64,000 bases of DNA from Umezawaea endophytica (GTDB lineage: Bacteria; Actinomycetota; Actinomycetes; Mycobacteriales; Pseudonocardiaceae). Position 1 is the first letter of the stretch. The number at the start of each line of letters is the position of its first letter. Where the stretch lies: assembly GCF_025061645.1 (NCBI RefSeq), contig NZ_JANYMP010000015.1:62001-126000 (forward strand). Direction: 5' to 3'. The notes below the pieces were generated by a model. That model ran no database searches. It had not been told where the DNA came from and saw only the letters and a list, made by a program, of their open reading frames with translations. A program made the translations under genes and the position numbers. Shown here one piece after another: positions 16,206-25,843 of the stretch.

Positions 16206-16786
16206 GGTTCGCCGGTCGTGAGTCGTGGCAGGTCGGGCACGGGACCAACCAGGCGGTGAACACCGCCCTGTTCCTGCGCGACACGCTCGCGCTCTCGGTC
16301 GACACGGTGCCGGAACTGCCGGGCCTCGACCCGTCGGTCCCGGTGTTCGTCCCGCGCGGTGTCGACCGCGCCGGGGTGACCGAGGAGTGGCTCGGGTGGT
16401 GGGCGGACGTGCTGGACCACGCCCGCGCCGAAACCCCCGTCGACGCCCGGTCGATCCCGACCAGCGAGGACTCGACGTCGTTGCTCACCCGTCCGGCACT
16501 GCGAGCCGCGATGCGGGCCCTTCGGGAACCCGCAGCGGCCTGGGAGACGGGCAGGCAGCAGAGCCCCCGGCCGGGGGCTCTGCCCATCGGTGAGGTCGTT
16601 CGCGGCGTCGAGATCCGGCTCGGCAGGCAGGTGAAGCCGTTCCGGCTGGTCATCACCTCCGTGCCTGTTCAGGGCCAGGTCTGGGAGCGGATGACGCCCA
16701 CGCACGTGATCGCGTCGCAGCGGTTCCTGTCCGATCCGGCCCGGTGCGCCCCCGCGCTGCGCGCCGTCGTCGAGGACCTCGCGTGA
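16202..16786 (+). CDS. Hypothetical protein
   Basis: I do not recognise this 194-residue protein. It lacks a signal peptide and membrane segments and begins MRFAGRESWQVGHGTNQAVN. The ATGA overlap with the TetR gene indicates co-translation. A perfect 26-base palindrome lies inside the gene (16558-16583), encoding QSPRPGAL, and could fold as a terminator-like hairpin in the mRNA. The reading frame stays open across it. Confidence 0.72.
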   Translation: MRFAGRESWQVGHGTNQAVNTALFLRDTLALSVDTVPELPGLDPSVPVFVPRGVDRAGVTEEWLGWWADVLDHARAETPVDARSIPTSEDSTSLLTRPALRAAMRALREPAAAWETGRQQSPRPGALPIGEVVRGVEIRLGRQVKPFRLVITSVPVQGQVWERMTPTHVIASQRFLSDPARCAPALRAVVEDLA

Positions 16787-16895
16787 AGCGGTAGGGATAG
16801 CCCCCGTATGGAGTCGGGGGTCCACCCTCGTGTGCGACGGGGGCGAGGCCCCTAGCGTTCATGCCATGAACGGACAGGTCTTCAAGGGGGTAGTG

Positions 16896-17735
16896 GTGGG
16901 TAAGCGAATCGCTTTGCTGGCCGTAGCGGCGGTGGCCACGACGATGAGCCTGTCGTCCTGCGTGCGGATCGCCCAGGAGAGCTCGTCCGACGACTACACC
17001 GTGAACGACCAGATCGCGTCCGTGCAGATCGACAACGACGGCGGCGACGTGAAGATCCGCGCCGTCGAGGGCGCGAGCGCCACCACGATCAAGCGGACCC
17101 TGCGCTACGGCAAGGCGGCCAGCAAGCCGAGCGGCCCGACGCACCAGGTCAGCGGCAGCGTGCTCACCCTCAGCGGCTGCGGGAACGGCTGCGAGGCGTA
17201 CTACGAGGTGGCCGTGCCCTCGAAGGACACGACGGTCAAGGGCGAGGTCGGCTCCGGTGACCTCGAGGTGCAGGACCTCGCCTCGGTCGACGTGCACCTC
17301 GGGTCGGGCAACGCGGTGCTGCGCGGCATCGCGGGAGCGGTCCGCGTCGAGAACGGCTCCGGCGACGTCACCGGCGACACCATCTCGGGCGACTTCACCT
17401 CCAAGATCGGCTCCGGCAACGCGAAGCTGACCGGTGTCACCGGGTCCGTGACCGTGGTCAACTCCTCCGGCGACATCCGGGCCGAGAAGGTCGACGGCGA
17501 CGTGAACGCCGAGGCCAAGTCCGGCAACGTCGTGGTCGAGCTGACCAAGCAGCACAACGTGACGGCCGCTTCCAGCAGCGGCGACGTCACCGTGACGGTG
17601 CCGAACGCCGGCTACCGGGTCGTGGTCGACTCGGACAGCGGCGACAAGAAGATCGACGTGAAGAACGACGCGTCCAGCCAGTTCGAGCTGAACCTGACCG
17701 CGAAGAGCGGTGACGTGGTGCTCAAGGCCGCCTGA
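16896..17735 (+). CDS. DUF4097-like adhesin-type lipoprotein
   Basis: The 279-residue protein starts MGKRIALLAVAAVATTMSLS and has the lipobox LSSC (Cys22), so it is a membrane-anchored lipoprotein. The mature part is a repetitive beta structure with many SGD and SGN turns (VGSGDLEVQ, LGSGNAVLRG, NGSGDVTGD, NSSGDIRAE, SSSGDVTVT), typical of the DUF4097 beta-strand repeat family. GTG at 16896 is preferred because AAGGGGG precedes it by five bases; an in-frame ATG at 16866 would add ten residues. Function is unknown; such proteins sit at the cell envelope. Confidence 0.8.
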   Translation: MGKRIALLAVAAVATTMSLSSCVRIAQESSSDDYTVNDQIASVQIDNDGGDVKIRAVEGASATTIKRTLRYGKAASKPSGPTHQVSGSVLTLSGCGNGCEAYYEVAVPSKDTTVKGEVGSGDLEVQDLASVDVHLGSGNAVLRGIAGAVRVENGSGDVTGDTISGDFTSKIGSGNAKLTGVTGSVTVVNSSGDIRAEKVDGDVNAEAKSGNVVVELTKQHNVTAASSSGDVTVTVPNAGYRVVVDSDSGDKKIDVKNDASSQFELNLTAKSGDVVLKAA

Positions 17736-17744
17736 CGACCGTAC

Positions 17745-17785
17745 GGCCGCAGCGGGTGCCCCATCACGGGGTGCCCGCTGCGGCC
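17745..17785 (+). terminator. Hairpin terminator after DUF4097-like gene
   Basis: GGCCGCAGCGGG (17745-17756) pairs with CCCGCTGCGGCC (17774-17785), with further pairing of TGCCCC and GGGGTG inside. No T run follows. Confidence 0.7.
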
Positions 17786-17969
17786 ATTCGGGTGCACGGA
17801 GGTCACGACCTGGTGCGGGGCTGGTCCAACCCGGCGGATGTGCCGATCATGGGAGTAGCCGCCGAAGGTGAGTAACGGCCGACAGGCCGCCGCGATCTGG
17901 TGAACAAGGGGACGTTCCGCCTCGCACTTCGGGCTTGTCCTGACCCCTGAGCGAGAGGTTTGCCCCACC

Positions 17970-20093
17970 ATGCTGAACCCCGACGGCCCTCCCGCGGAGG
18001 CGTTCGCCTACCGGTTGGTCAAGCTGCGGGACGAGATCGGGCTGACCCCGGCGCAACTGGCGGCGATGACCGACTACTCCGAGGCGGACCTGGCCGAGGC
18101 CACGAGCGGTCGTGAGCTGCCGAGCTGGGAGCTGACCAGCGCGTACATCAGCGCGTGCGGCGACAACCCGGAGCAGTGGCGGCCGTGGTGGGAGCACGCG
18201 AGGAAGTCGGCCGGGCCCGTCGCGGCGGCTCCTCCGCCCGCGACCGGCCTGCGGTTCAGCACCGGTCCGGCCGTGCGGTGGGGCGTGGCCGCCGCGCTCG
18301 TGGTGCTGGTGGTGCTGGGGATCGTGCTGTGGCCGAAGTCCGGGGGCGGCGGCGGGACGGCACCGGAGGTGACCACGGCCCTGCCCGCGTGCACGACGCC
18401 CGCGGCGACCCTGACGGTCGCCGCGTCGGTGGACAAGCCCAAGCAGATGGCCGAGCTGGCGGCGGGCTACGGGGCGCACGAGGCGAACGGCCAGTGCGTG
18501 AAGGTCGACGTGACGTCGGTCGACTCCGGCACGGCGATGGCCGCGCTGGCGCGGGGCTGGACCGAGTCCGACGGCCGCAAGCCCGACGTGTGGTCGCCCG
18601 CCGCGTCGGAGTGGCTGCCGCTGGCCAAGCAGCAGGCGACGCCGGAGACGAAGGCGCTGTTCCCCGACGAGAAGGCCCCGGCGATCATGACCAGCCCGTC
18701 GATCATCGCGATGCCGGAGCCGATGGCCCGCGCGCTGGGCTGGCCGGAGGCGCAGATCGGCTGGGACGACCTGGCCACGTGGGCGGGCGACCCGCACTTC
18801 TGGGCGAGCAAGGGGCACCCCGAGTGGGGCGCGTTCAAGCTGGGCAAGACCAACCCGACCTACTCCACGTCGGGTCTGCACGCCACCCTCGGCGCGCTGT
18901 TCTCGACCGTCGGCAGCATCCGCGAGCTGCGCCCGGACGACGTGGACAAGGAGTCGGTGGCGCAGCGGATGAAGGCGATCGAGCACACCGTCGTGCACTA
19001 CGGCAAGACCACGCTGACGTTCCTGTCGAACATGCGGCAGGCCGACGCGGAGGACGCGCTCGCGTACATCTCGGCGGTGACCATGTCGGAGAACTCCGTG
19101 GTGGCCTACAACGCCGGCTACACCTGCGGCTCGTACAGCGACGACGAGGGCTGCTCCAAGACCGATCCGCCGAAGACGAAGCTCGTCGCCGTGTACCCCA
19201 AGCAGGGCGTGCTGTACTCCGACCACCCGTTCATCAAGTTGAACGGGCTCGACGAGGCCAAGAACGCCGTCGCCGACGACTTCCTCTCCTACCTGCACTC
19301 CGACGCCGTGCAGCGCGAGTTCGCCAAGTACGGGTTCCGCGACTACCAGCAGAAGCCGATCGACCTCGACGGGTCCGCGTACGGGTGGCTCCCGAAGGCG
19401 GAGATCAAGTCGCTCGGCACGCCCACCAACGAGGTCGTCGCCAAGGTGCTGGCGAGCTGGCCGAAGCTGCGCAAGCCCACCAACGTGCTGGTGTGCATCG
19501 ACTCCTCGCTGTCGATGGAGGAGAAGGTCCCCGGCACGGGCGCCTCGAAGCTGGAACTCGTGAAGCCCGCCATGCGCCAGCTCGCCGACGGGTTCACCGA
19601 CTCCGACCGCGTTGGGCTGTGGAAGTTCTCCTCCGGCATTGGCGCGGACGGCGCGGACTTCGTGCCGCTGGTGCCGATCGGGCCGATGGACGGCACGCGC
19701 AGGCAGGACATCGCGGCGAACATCGACGGTCTGACGGCCGACGGCGCCACCGGTCTGTACGACACGATCGACCGGGCGGTGGAGGTCGTGCGCGGCACCT
19801 ACGACCCGGACTCGATCAACGCCGTCGTGCTGCTCACCGACGGGGTCAACGACAAGGCCCGCGGCATCCAGGCACCCGCCGAGCTGGTCGACGTGATGAG
19901 GGGCAAGGACGCGGCGGGGGACAAGCCGGTGCGGGTGTTCACCATCGCCTACGGCAGCGAGCTGGACGCCAACAACAAGGCGGGCGCCGAGGCGCTGGCG
20001 ACGATCTCGAAGGGCACCGGGGCGAAGAAGTACGACGCCAAGGACCCGACGACCATCACGAGGGTGATCATCGACGTGCTGTCGAACTTCTGA
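17970..20093 (+). CDS. Membrane HTH / solute-binding / VWA fusion protein
   Basis: The 707-residue protein combines four parts. Residues 12-75 look like an Xre-type helix-turn-helix ([20 protein letters not shown]). Residues 104-121 are one membrane helix. About 135-490 resemble an extracellular solute-binding domain, and 505-705 are a von Willebrand A domain with the metal site DSSLS (Asp511) and TDG near 624. The N-terminus would be cytoplasmic and the rest outside. No transporter genes adjoin it, so it is an orphan binding protein or sensor. The start ATG is the first in frame. Domain assignment is by eye. Confidence 0.75.
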   Translation: MLNPDGPPAEAFAYRLVKLRDEIGLTPAQLAAMTDYSEADLAEATSGRELPSWELTSAYISACGDNPEQWRPWWEHARKSAGPVAAAPPPATGLRFSTGPAVRWGVAAALVVLVVLGIVLWPKSGGGGGTAPEVTTALPACTTPAATLTVAASVDKPKQMAELAAGYGAHEANGQCVKVDVTSVDSGTAMAALARGWTESDGRKPDVWSPAASEWLPLAKQQATPETKALFPDEKAPAIMTSPSIIAMPEPMARALGWPEAQIGWDDLATWAGDPHFWASKGHPEWGAFKLGKTNPTYSTSGLHATLGALFSTVGSIRELRPDDVDKESVAQRMKAIEHTVVHYGKTTLTFLSNMRQADAEDALAYISAVTMSENSVVAYNAGYTCGSYSDDEGCSKTDPPKTKLVAVYPKQGVLYSDHPFIKLNGLDEAKNAVADDFLSYLHSDAVQREFAKYGFRDYQQKPIDLDGSAYGWLPKAEIKSLGTPTNEVVAKVLASWPKLRKPTNVLVCIDSSLSMEEKVPGTGASKLELVKPAMRQLADGFTDSDRVGLWKFSSGIGADGADFVPLVPIGPMDGTRRQDIAANIDGLTADGATGLYDTIDRAVEVVRGTYDPDSINAVVLLTDGVNDKARGIQAPAELVDVMRGKDAAGDKPVRVFTIAYGSELDANNKAGAEALATISKGTGAKKYDAKDPTTITRVIIDVLSNF

Positions 20094-20175
20094 CCGCCGC
20101 CTCCTGGGGTGCGTGGCCCGGATCACTCCGATCCGGGAACAACACCGGCGGGCCGTCCGTTGGACAGGCAAGAAG

Positions 20176-20235
20176 GTTGAGCCCGTTGGACTCAAGTCCG
20201 ATGGACCTGGCAAACTTGAGCCGGTACCGCTCAAC
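20176..20235. promoter_or_regulatory. Two HAIR operators (HspR sites) before dnaK
   Basis: GTTGAGC-N7-ACTCAAG (20176-20196) and CTTGAGC-N7-GCTCAAC (20215-20235) both fit the HspR-binding HAIR consensus CTTGAGT-N7-ACTCAAG. They lie 36-96 bases before the dnaK start. HspR with DnaK would repress the operon until heat or unfolded protein titrates DnaK away; that mechanism is known from Streptomyces and mycobacteria. Confidence 0.9.
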
Positions 20236-20271
20236 GCGATACCCACCAGCACGTACTACCAGGAGGAATTC

Positions 20272-22143
20272 ATGGCGCGAGCAGTCGGCATCGACCTGGG
20301 GACGACCAACTCCGTCGTCGCGGTCCTGGAGGGCGGCGAGCCGACGGTGATCGCCAACTCCGAGGGCTCCCGCACCACCCCGTCCATCGTGGCCTTCGCC
20401 AAGAACGGTGAAGTCCTCGTCGGGCAGCCCGCCAAGAACCAGGCGGTGACCAACGTCGACCGCACCATCCGCTCGGTGAAGCGCCACGTCGGCACCGACT
20501 GGAAGACCGACGCGATCGACGGCAAGGCGTACACGTCGCAGGAGATCTCCGCGCGTGTCCTGATGAAGCTGAAGCGCGACGCCGAGGCGTACCTGGGCGA
20601 GGAGATCACGGACGCCGTGATCACCGTGCCCGCGTACTTCGAGGACGCCCAGCGCCAGGCCACCAAGGAAGCGGGCCAGATCGCGGGCCTGAACGTCCTG
20701 CGCATCGTCAACGAGCCCACCTCCGCCGCGCTGGCCTACGGCCTGGACAAGGGCGAGAAGGAGCAGACGATCCTCGTCTTCGACCTCGGCGGCGGCACGT
20801 TCGACGTGTCCCTGCTGGAGTTGGGCGACGGCGTCGTCGAGGTCCGCGCGACCTCCGGTGACAACCACCTCGGCGGCGACGACTGGGACCAGCGCGTCGT
20901 CGACTGGCTGGTCGAGCGCTTCAAGTCCGCGAACGGCATCGACCTGACCAAGGACAAGATGGCGCTCCAGCGGATCCGCGAGGCCGCCGAGAAGGCGAAG
21001 ATCGAGCTGTCCAGCTCGAACAACGCCAGCATCAACCTGCCGTACATCACGGTCGACTCGGACAAGAACCCGCTGTTCCTGGACGAGACGCTGTCCCGCG
21101 CCGAGTTCCAGCGCATCACGAACGACCTGCTGGAGCGCACCCGCGCGCCGTTCAACAACGTGATCAAGGACGCGGGCGTCTCCGTCGGCGACATCGACCA
21201 CGTCGTGCTCGTGGGTGGTTCCACCCGCATGCCGTCCGTGGCCGAGCTGGTCAAGGAGCTGACCGGTGGCCGCGAGCCCAACAAGGGCGTGAACCCGGAC
21301 GAGGTCGTCGCCGTCGGCGCCGCTCTCCAGGCCGGTGTCCTCAAGGGCGAGGTCAAGGACGTCCTGCTGCTCGACGTCACCCCGCTCTCCCTTGGCATCG
21401 AGACCAAGGGCGGCGTGATGACCAAGCTCATCGAGCGCAACACGACCATCCCGACCAAGCGGTCCGAGATCTTCACGACGGCGGACGACAACCAGCCGTC
21501 GGTGCAGATCCAGGTGTTCCAGGGCGAGCGCGACTTCGCCTCGGACAACAAGAAGCTCGGCATGTTCGAGCTGACCGGCCTGCCCCCGGCCCCCCGCGGC
21601 CTGCCGCAGATCGAGGTCACCTTCGACATCGACGCGAACGGCATCGTCCACGTCGGCGCCAAGGACCTCGGCACCGGCAAGGAGCAGTCGATGACGATCA
21701 CCGGTGGCTCCGCGCTGCCGAAGGACGACATCGAGCGCATGGTGAAGGACGCCGAGGCCCACGCGGAGGAGGACAAGCGCCGCCGCGACGAGGCCGAGGT
21801 CCGCAACCAGGCGGAAACCCTCGTCTACCAGACCGAGAAGGTCGTCAAGGAGAACGAGGACAAGCTCCCCGAGGACGTCAAGGAGAAGGTCAAGGCCGCT
21901 GTCGCCGAGACCAACGAGGCGCTCAAGGGCACGGACATCGCCGCCGTCCGCACGGCCGTGGAGAAGCTCTCCACGGAGTCGCAGGCCATCGGCACCGCCC
22001 TCTACTCCAACACGGGCGCGGCGGCTCCCGGCGCTGAAGGCGCCGAGGGTGCCCCCGGCGCTGCCGGTGGTGCGGGCGCGGGCGCCAAGGGCGCCGACGA
22101 CGTCGTGGACGCGGAGATCGTCGACGAGGACGAGAAGAAGTGA
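20272..22143 (+). CDS. dnaK: Chaperone DnaK (Hsp70)
   Basis: The 623-residue chaperone starts [20 protein letters not shown], the ATPase phosphate-1 motif, followed by [18 protein letters not shown] and the substrate-binding domain from about residue 380. The C-terminal 30 residues are Gly/Ala-rich and end in an acidic EIVDEDEKK, as in actinobacterial DnaK. AGGAGGAA precedes the ATG. It opens the dnaK-grpE-dnaJ-hspR operon and its stop overlaps the grpE start. It folds proteins with DnaJ and GrpE in the cytoplasm. Confidence 0.98.
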   Translation: MARAVGIDLGTTNSVVAVLEGGEPTVIANSEGSRTTPSIVAFAKNGEVLVGQPAKNQAVTNVDRTIRSVKRHVGTDWKTDAIDGKAYTSQEISARVLMKLKRDAEAYLGEEITDAVITVPAYFEDAQRQATKEAGQIAGLNVLRIVNEPTSAALAYGLDKGEKEQTILVFDLGGGTFDVSLLELGDGVVEVRATSGDNHLGGDDWDQRVVDWLVERFKSANGIDLTKDKMALQRIREAAEKAKIELSSSNNASINLPYITVDSDKNPLFLDETLSRAEFQRITNDLLERTRAPFNNVIKDAGVSVGDIDHVVLVGGSTRMPSVAELVKELTGGREPNKGVNPDEVVAVGAALQAGVLKGEVKDVLLLDVTPLSLGIETKGGVMTKLIERNTTIPTKRSEIFTTADDNQPSVQIQVFQGERDFASDNKKLGMFELTGLPPAPRGLPQIEVTFDIDANGIVHVGAKDLGTGKEQSMTITGGSALPKDDIERMVKDAEAHAEEDKRRRDEAEVRNQAETLVYQTEKVVKENEDKLPEDVKEKVKAAVAETNEALKGTDIAAVRTAVEKLSTESQAIGTALYSNTGAAAPGAEGAEGAPGAAGGAGAGAKGADDVVDAEIVDEDEKK

Positions 22144-22772
22144 CCCACCCACAGGACGAGCAACCGGACCTGGTGAACGACCACCACCGCGTGGCACCGG
22201 AGACCGACGAGGTGTCCGAGCCGGTGCACGGCGAGGTGCTGGAGGTCGAGTTCGAGGGCGGCAAGCACGCGGCGCCGGAGATCCTCTTCGAGGAGGACCC
22301 GGCCGCCGAGTTCAAGGCGCAGCTCGACGAGCGCACGGCCGACCTCCAGCGGTTGACCGCCGAGTACGCGAACTACCGCAAGCGCGTCGAGCGCGACCGG
22401 GAACTCGTCATCAACAACGCCAAGGCCCAGGTGGCGGGCGAACTCCTGGCCGTGCTTGACGACGTCGAGAGGGCCGCCGCGCACGGCGACCTGACCGGCG
22501 CGTTCAAGGCGGTCGCGGACAAGCTCGTCGGCGCGCTCCAGCACACCGGGCTCGAGGCGTTCGGCCACGACGGCGAACCCTTCGACCCGTCGGTGCACGA
22601 GGCGGTGCAGCACGGCACGTCCCCGGACGTGGCGGGCCCTACCGTGAGCGCCGTCCTGCGGCGCGGCTACCGCTTCGGCGACCGCGTCCTGCGGCCCGCG
22701 CTCGTCGCGGTGACCGACTTCGAGGCGAGCGACGTGTCCGTGCCCGATCAGGCGCCGGACTCCGGTAACTAA
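22140..22772 (+). CDS. grpE: Nucleotide exchange factor GrpE
   Basis: The 210-residue protein exchanges ADP for ATP on DnaK. It has an acidic N-terminal tail, a long helix from about residue 55 ([20 protein letters not shown]), and the C-terminal beta domain with [11 protein letters not shown] and [21 protein letters not shown] at 22140 overlaps the dnaK stop codon (GTGA), so translation is coupled. The gene is followed 20 bases later by dnaJ. Confidence 0.97.
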   Translation: MTHPQDEQPDLVNDHHRVAPETDEVSEPVHGEVLEVEFEGGKHAAPEILFEEDPAAEFKAQLDERTADLQRLTAEYANYRKRVERDRELVINNAKAQVAGELLAVLDDVERAAAHGDLTGAFKAVADKLVGALQHTGLEAFGHDGEPFDPSVHEAVQHGTSPDVAGPTVSAVLRRGYRFGDRVLRPALVAVTDFEASDVSVPDQAPDSGN

Positions 22773-22792
22773 GGGAAAGGAGGAGACGTCCG

Positions 22793-23980
22793 GTGAGTGC
22801 TAGGGACTGGATCGAAAAGGACTTCTACCGCGAGCTGGGCGTCTCCTCCGACGCCTCGGCCGACGAGATCAAGAAGGCGTACCGGAAGCTGGCGCGGGAG
22901 ATGCACCCCGACGCCAACCCCGGCGACGCCAAGGCCGAAGCGCGCTTCAAAGCCGTGTCCGAGGCGAACGGCGTGCTCTCGGACCCGGCCAAGCGCAAGC
23001 AGTACGACGAGGCCCGCAGGCTGTACGGCAGCGGCGGCGGTTTCGGCGGCGGGGGCTTCGGTTCCGGCCGCGGCGGCTTCGACGTGAACGACCTGTTCAA
23101 CCGCGCCGGTGGCGCGGGCGGCGCGCAGCAGGGCGCCGGAGGTCTCGGCGACCTCCTCGGCGGCCTGTTCAACCGCCGCGGCGGCACGGCGTCCTCGGCC
23201 ACCCGGCCTCGTCGCGGCGAGGACGTCGAGACCGACGTCCGCATCGACTTCACCGAGGCGGTCAAGGGCGCGACGGTGCCGATGCGCCTGTCCAGCCCGG
23301 CCGCCTGCGGCACGTGCAACGGGTCCGGCGCGAAGCCGGGCACCGTTCCGCACACCTGCGTCAACTGCGGTGGCGCGGGCCTGGTGACCCGCAGCCAGGG
23401 CGCGTTCGCGTTCAGCGAGCCGTGCCCGGACTGCCGCGGCACCGGCCGCATCATCGACGACCCGTGCCCCGAGTGCGGCGGCGACGGCGTGAGCACCAAG
23501 ACCCGAACGCTGACCATCAGGATCCCCGCGGGGGTCGACGACGGCCAGCGCATCCGCCTTGCCGGCCAGGGGGAACCGGGCCGCAACAACGGCCCCACCG
23601 GCGACCTGTTCGTGAGGGTCCACGTGAATCCGCACCCGTTCTTCGGCCGCTCCGGCAACGACCTGACGCTGAACGTGCCGGTGTCGTTCGCCGAACTCGC
23701 GCTGGGCACGACGTTGACGGTCCCCACCCTGGAGGGCAAGGTGACCTTGAAGGTGCCGCCGGGCACCGCCAGCGGCCGCATCCTCCGGGCCAAGGGCAAG
23801 GGCATCGAGAAGCGCGACGGCAAGGTCGGCGACCTGCTCATCACGCTCCAGGTGGCCGTGCCGAACAACATGGACGCGCAGGCCAAGGAAGCACTCGAGG
23901 CCTACGCGGCCGCCACCGCGCAGCACGACCCGCGGGCGGAGCTGAACGCACTGCTGGAAAGCAAGGGGAGGTCGACATGA
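22793..23980 (+). CDS. dnaJ: Chaperone DnaJ
   Basis: The 395-residue co-chaperone has a J domain with HPD (REMHPDANPG, near residue 40), a long Gly/Phe-rich region (residues 75-130), and four zinc-binding repeats CGTCNGSG, CVNCGGAG, CPDCRGTG and CPECGGDG, so it is the DnaJ1 type. GTG at 22793 follows AAGGAGG. The longer Gly-rich stretch than in E. coli DnaJ is usual in actinomycetes. Its stop overlaps the hspR start by four bases. Confidence 0.97.
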   Translation: MSARDWIEKDFYRELGVSSDASADEIKKAYRKLAREMHPDANPGDAKAEARFKAVSEANGVLSDPAKRKQYDEARRLYGSGGGFGGGGFGSGRGGFDVNDLFNRAGGAGGAQQGAGGLGDLLGGLFNRRGGTASSATRPRRGEDVETDVRIDFTEAVKGATVPMRLSSPAACGTCNGSGAKPGTVPHTCVNCGGAGLVTRSQGAFAFSEPCPDCRGTGRIIDDPCPECGGDGVSTKTRTLTIRIPAGVDDGQRIRLAGQGEPGRNNGPTGDLFVRVHVNPHPFFGRSGNDLTLNVPVSFAELALGTTLTVPTLEGKVTLKVPPGTASGRILRAKGKGIEKRDGKVGDLLITLQVAVPNNMDAQAKEALEAYAAATAQHDPRAELNALLESKGRST

Positions 23981-24414
23981 GCACCCCCGGATTTCCCTTC
24001 CCACCGGGAACGGACGAGGACACCCCGTTCTTCGTCATCTCGGTGGCCGCCCAGCTCTCCGGCCTGCACGCCCAGACCCTCCGCAGCTACGACCGCCTCG
24101 GCCTCGTGTCGCCGGGGCGGACGTCCGGCGGCGGCAGGCGGTACTCGATGCGCGACATCGTGCTGCTCCGCGAGGTCCAGCGCCTCTCCCAGGAGGACGG
24201 CGTCAACCTCGCGGGCATCAAGCGCATCATCGAGCTGGAGAACGAGGTCGACGCCCTGCGCGGTCGGCTGGCCGAGCTGACCCAGGAGCTGGCGAACGCG
24301 CTGGCCGCCGCCGACCACGCCGCCGCCTCGGTCCACAAGACCTACCGCCGCGACCTCGTGCCGCTGCGCCACGAGACCGCGCTGGTCGTCTGGAAACCCC
24401 AGCCGCGCAAGTGA
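23977..24414 (+). CDS. hspR: Heat-shock repressor HspR (MerR family)
   Basis: The 145-residue protein has a MerR-type winged helix (FVISVAAQLSGLHAQTLRSYDRLGLVSPGR, residues 19-48), the recognition segment GGRRYSMRDIVLLREVQRL, and a coiled coil around residues 88-115. It represses its own operon and other chaperone genes by binding HAIR sites, which are present before dnaK and before clpB in this window. The ATGA overlap with dnaJ fixes the start. DnaK acts as its co-repressor in relatives. Confidence 0.95.
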   Translation: MSTPGFPFPPGTDEDTPFFVISVAAQLSGLHAQTLRSYDRLGLVSPGRTSGGGRRYSMRDIVLLREVQRLSQEDGVNLAGIKRIIELENEVDALRGRLAELTQELANALAAADHAAASVHKTYRRDLVPLRHETALVVWKPQPRK

Positions 24415-24430
24415 CGCGCGTGCGCGATCC

Positions 24431-25354
24431 TCAGGTCACCTTGATGACGACCTTGCCCGACGTGTGACCGTTCTCGACGGTGGCGAGGGCGGCCGGGGCG
24501 TCGGAGAGCGCGTGGACCGCGGTGATCACGGGCGCGAGGACTCCTTCGAGGGCCAGCCGGGCGGACCGCTCCAGGTTCTCGCGGTCGAGGCGGCGTTCGA
24601 CGAAACGCCCACCGAGTTCGGGCACCGACATGTCACCCACGGCGATGACGTCGCGCGGGTCGCGGGCCAGCGGGGCGACCGTCCGCAGCGAGGCGCCCCC
24701 GGCCAGGTCGACGACCCCGTCGAAGCCGTCCGGGACCAGCTCGCGCGCCACGGCGACGACGTCCTCGGCGGTGTAGTCGATGAACCGCACCCCGACGGCT
24801 TCGGCCTGCTCGCGCTTGGCGGTGCTCCCGGTGCCGACCACCCGCAGCCCGCGGCTGGCGGCCAGCCGGGCGACGGCCAGGCCGACCCCGCCGCCGACCC
24901 CGTTGACCAGGATCGTGGCACCGGCCGGGAGGCCGAGCTGGTCGAGCGCGTCCACCGCGGTCGACCCGGCCACCGGCAGCGTCGCCGCCACGGTCGCGGA
25001 CAGGCCCGCCGGGATGCGCGCGGTGTTCGGCGCGGACAGCACCGTCGTCTCGGCGTAGGTGCCGCCACCGGTGAGCGCGAAGCCGAAGACCGCGTCACCC
25101 ACCTCCAGTCCGTCGACGTCCTCGCCGAGGGCGAGCACGGTTCCCGCCGCCTCCATGCCCAGCACCCGCGGGAACGGCCGCCCGCCGTCGAGGCCGGGGA
25201 CCAGACCCTGGCGGAGCAGGTGGTCCAGCGGGTTCACGCCCGCGACGTCGACCCGGACCAGCACCTCGCCGCGACCGGGGACGGGGTCGGGACGATCGAA
25301 GAACTCCAGCACCTCGGGCCCGCCGTGCTCGCCGAAACCCCACGCCTGTCCCAT
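24431..25354 (-). CDS. Zinc-independent quinone oxidoreductase-type alcohol dehydrogenase
   Basis: The 307-residue enzyme is a medium-chain NADP-dependent oxidoreductase: GroES-like N-terminal domain with AGVNPLDHLLRQG and VLGMEAAGTVLALGEDV, then a Rossmann fold with ILVNGVGGGVGLAVARLA near residue 150. The zinc ligands of true alcohol dehydrogenases are missing, so it belongs to the quinone/enone reductase branch. ATG at 25354 is preceded by GGCAGGAA. A MerR gene lies upstream on the same strand with a MerR-type promoter between, so it is probably induced by the compound that MerR senses. Confidence 0.88.
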   Translation of the reverse strand: MGQAWGFGEHGGPEVLEFFDRPDPVPGRGEVLVRVDVAGVNPLDHLLRQGLVPGLDGGRPFPRVLGMEAAGTVLALGEDVDGLEVGDAVFGFALTGGGTYAETTVLSAPNTARIPAGLSATVAATLPVAGSTAVDALDQLGLPAGATILVNGVGGGVGLAVARLAASRGLRVVGTGSTAKREQAEAVGVRFIDYTAEDVVAVARELVPDGFDGVVDLAGGASLRTVAPLARDPRDVIAVGDMSVPELGGRFVERRLDRENLERSARLALEGVLAPVITAVHALSDAPAALATVENGHTSGKVVIKVT

Positions 25355-25402
25355 TTCCTGCCGCCTCCCGTATGACCGCCCCGGTGGTTCCGGCGCTGTC
25401 GC

Positions 25403-25437
25403 CATCCTCACCGTTGACATCGATGTGAAGGGCAAGC
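25403..25437 (-). promoter_or_regulatory. MerR-type promoter before oxidoreductase gene
   Basis: On the minus strand a box TTGCCC is separated by about 20 bases from GAGGAT, and the spacer contains the dyad TCACATCGATGTCA. A long spacer with a central dyad is typical of MerR-activated promoters. The regulator is presumably the product of 25460-25843. Confidence 0.5.
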
Positions 25438-25459
25438 GGCTGAGGCGCAGGTCACAGCT

Positions 25460-25843
25460 TCAGGCTGACACCGGTTCTGCGGACAGCGCCGCCCGGTGCC
25501 TGCTGTTGGCCTTGAGCAGCACGTCGAGCGCGTCCCGCGTCTCGACCAGGTGCGCGATGTCCGCGTCGATCCGGTCGCGCTCGCGTCGCATCGCCGCGTA
25601 CGTCTCCTCGGCGACCTCGAGGTCATCGGGGATGTCCACGCACGGCAGCACCGTCGCGATCACCCGGCTGGACATGCCCGCGTCGAAGAGTCGCCGGATG
25701 AGCGCCACGCGCTGGACCTGGGCGTCGGAGTAGTGCCGCTGCCCGGCCTCGGAACGTGAACTGGCCAGCAGGCCCTGCTCTTCGTAGTACCGCAGCGAGC
25801 GCGGACTCACGCCCGTGCGCTTGGACAGCTCACCGATCCGCAT
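25460..25843 (-). CDS. MerR family transcriptional regulator
   Basis: The 127-residue protein starts MRIGELSKRTGVSPRSLRYY, the MerR DNA-binding domain, followed by EEQGLLASSRSEAGQRHY and a coiled-coil dimerisation helix (residues 80-115). One Cys (VLPCVDIP) is present, not a metal-binding set, so it is probably a drug- or redox-type sensor. ATG at 25843 is the first in frame that opens the domain. It probably activates the oxidoreductase gene 105 bases downstream. Confidence 0.88.
   Translation of the reverse strand: MRIGELSKRTGVSPRSLRYYEEQGLLASSRSEAGQRHYSDAQVQRVALIRRLFDAGMSSRVIATVLPCVDIPDDLEVAEETYAAMRRERDRIDADIAHLVETRDALDVLLKANSRHRAALSAEPVSA

Noticed and set aside
17847-22197. Long antisense frames opposite the VWA fusion gene and dnaK
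   Set aside because: Both mirror real genes with strong codon bias and contain no recognisable domain.
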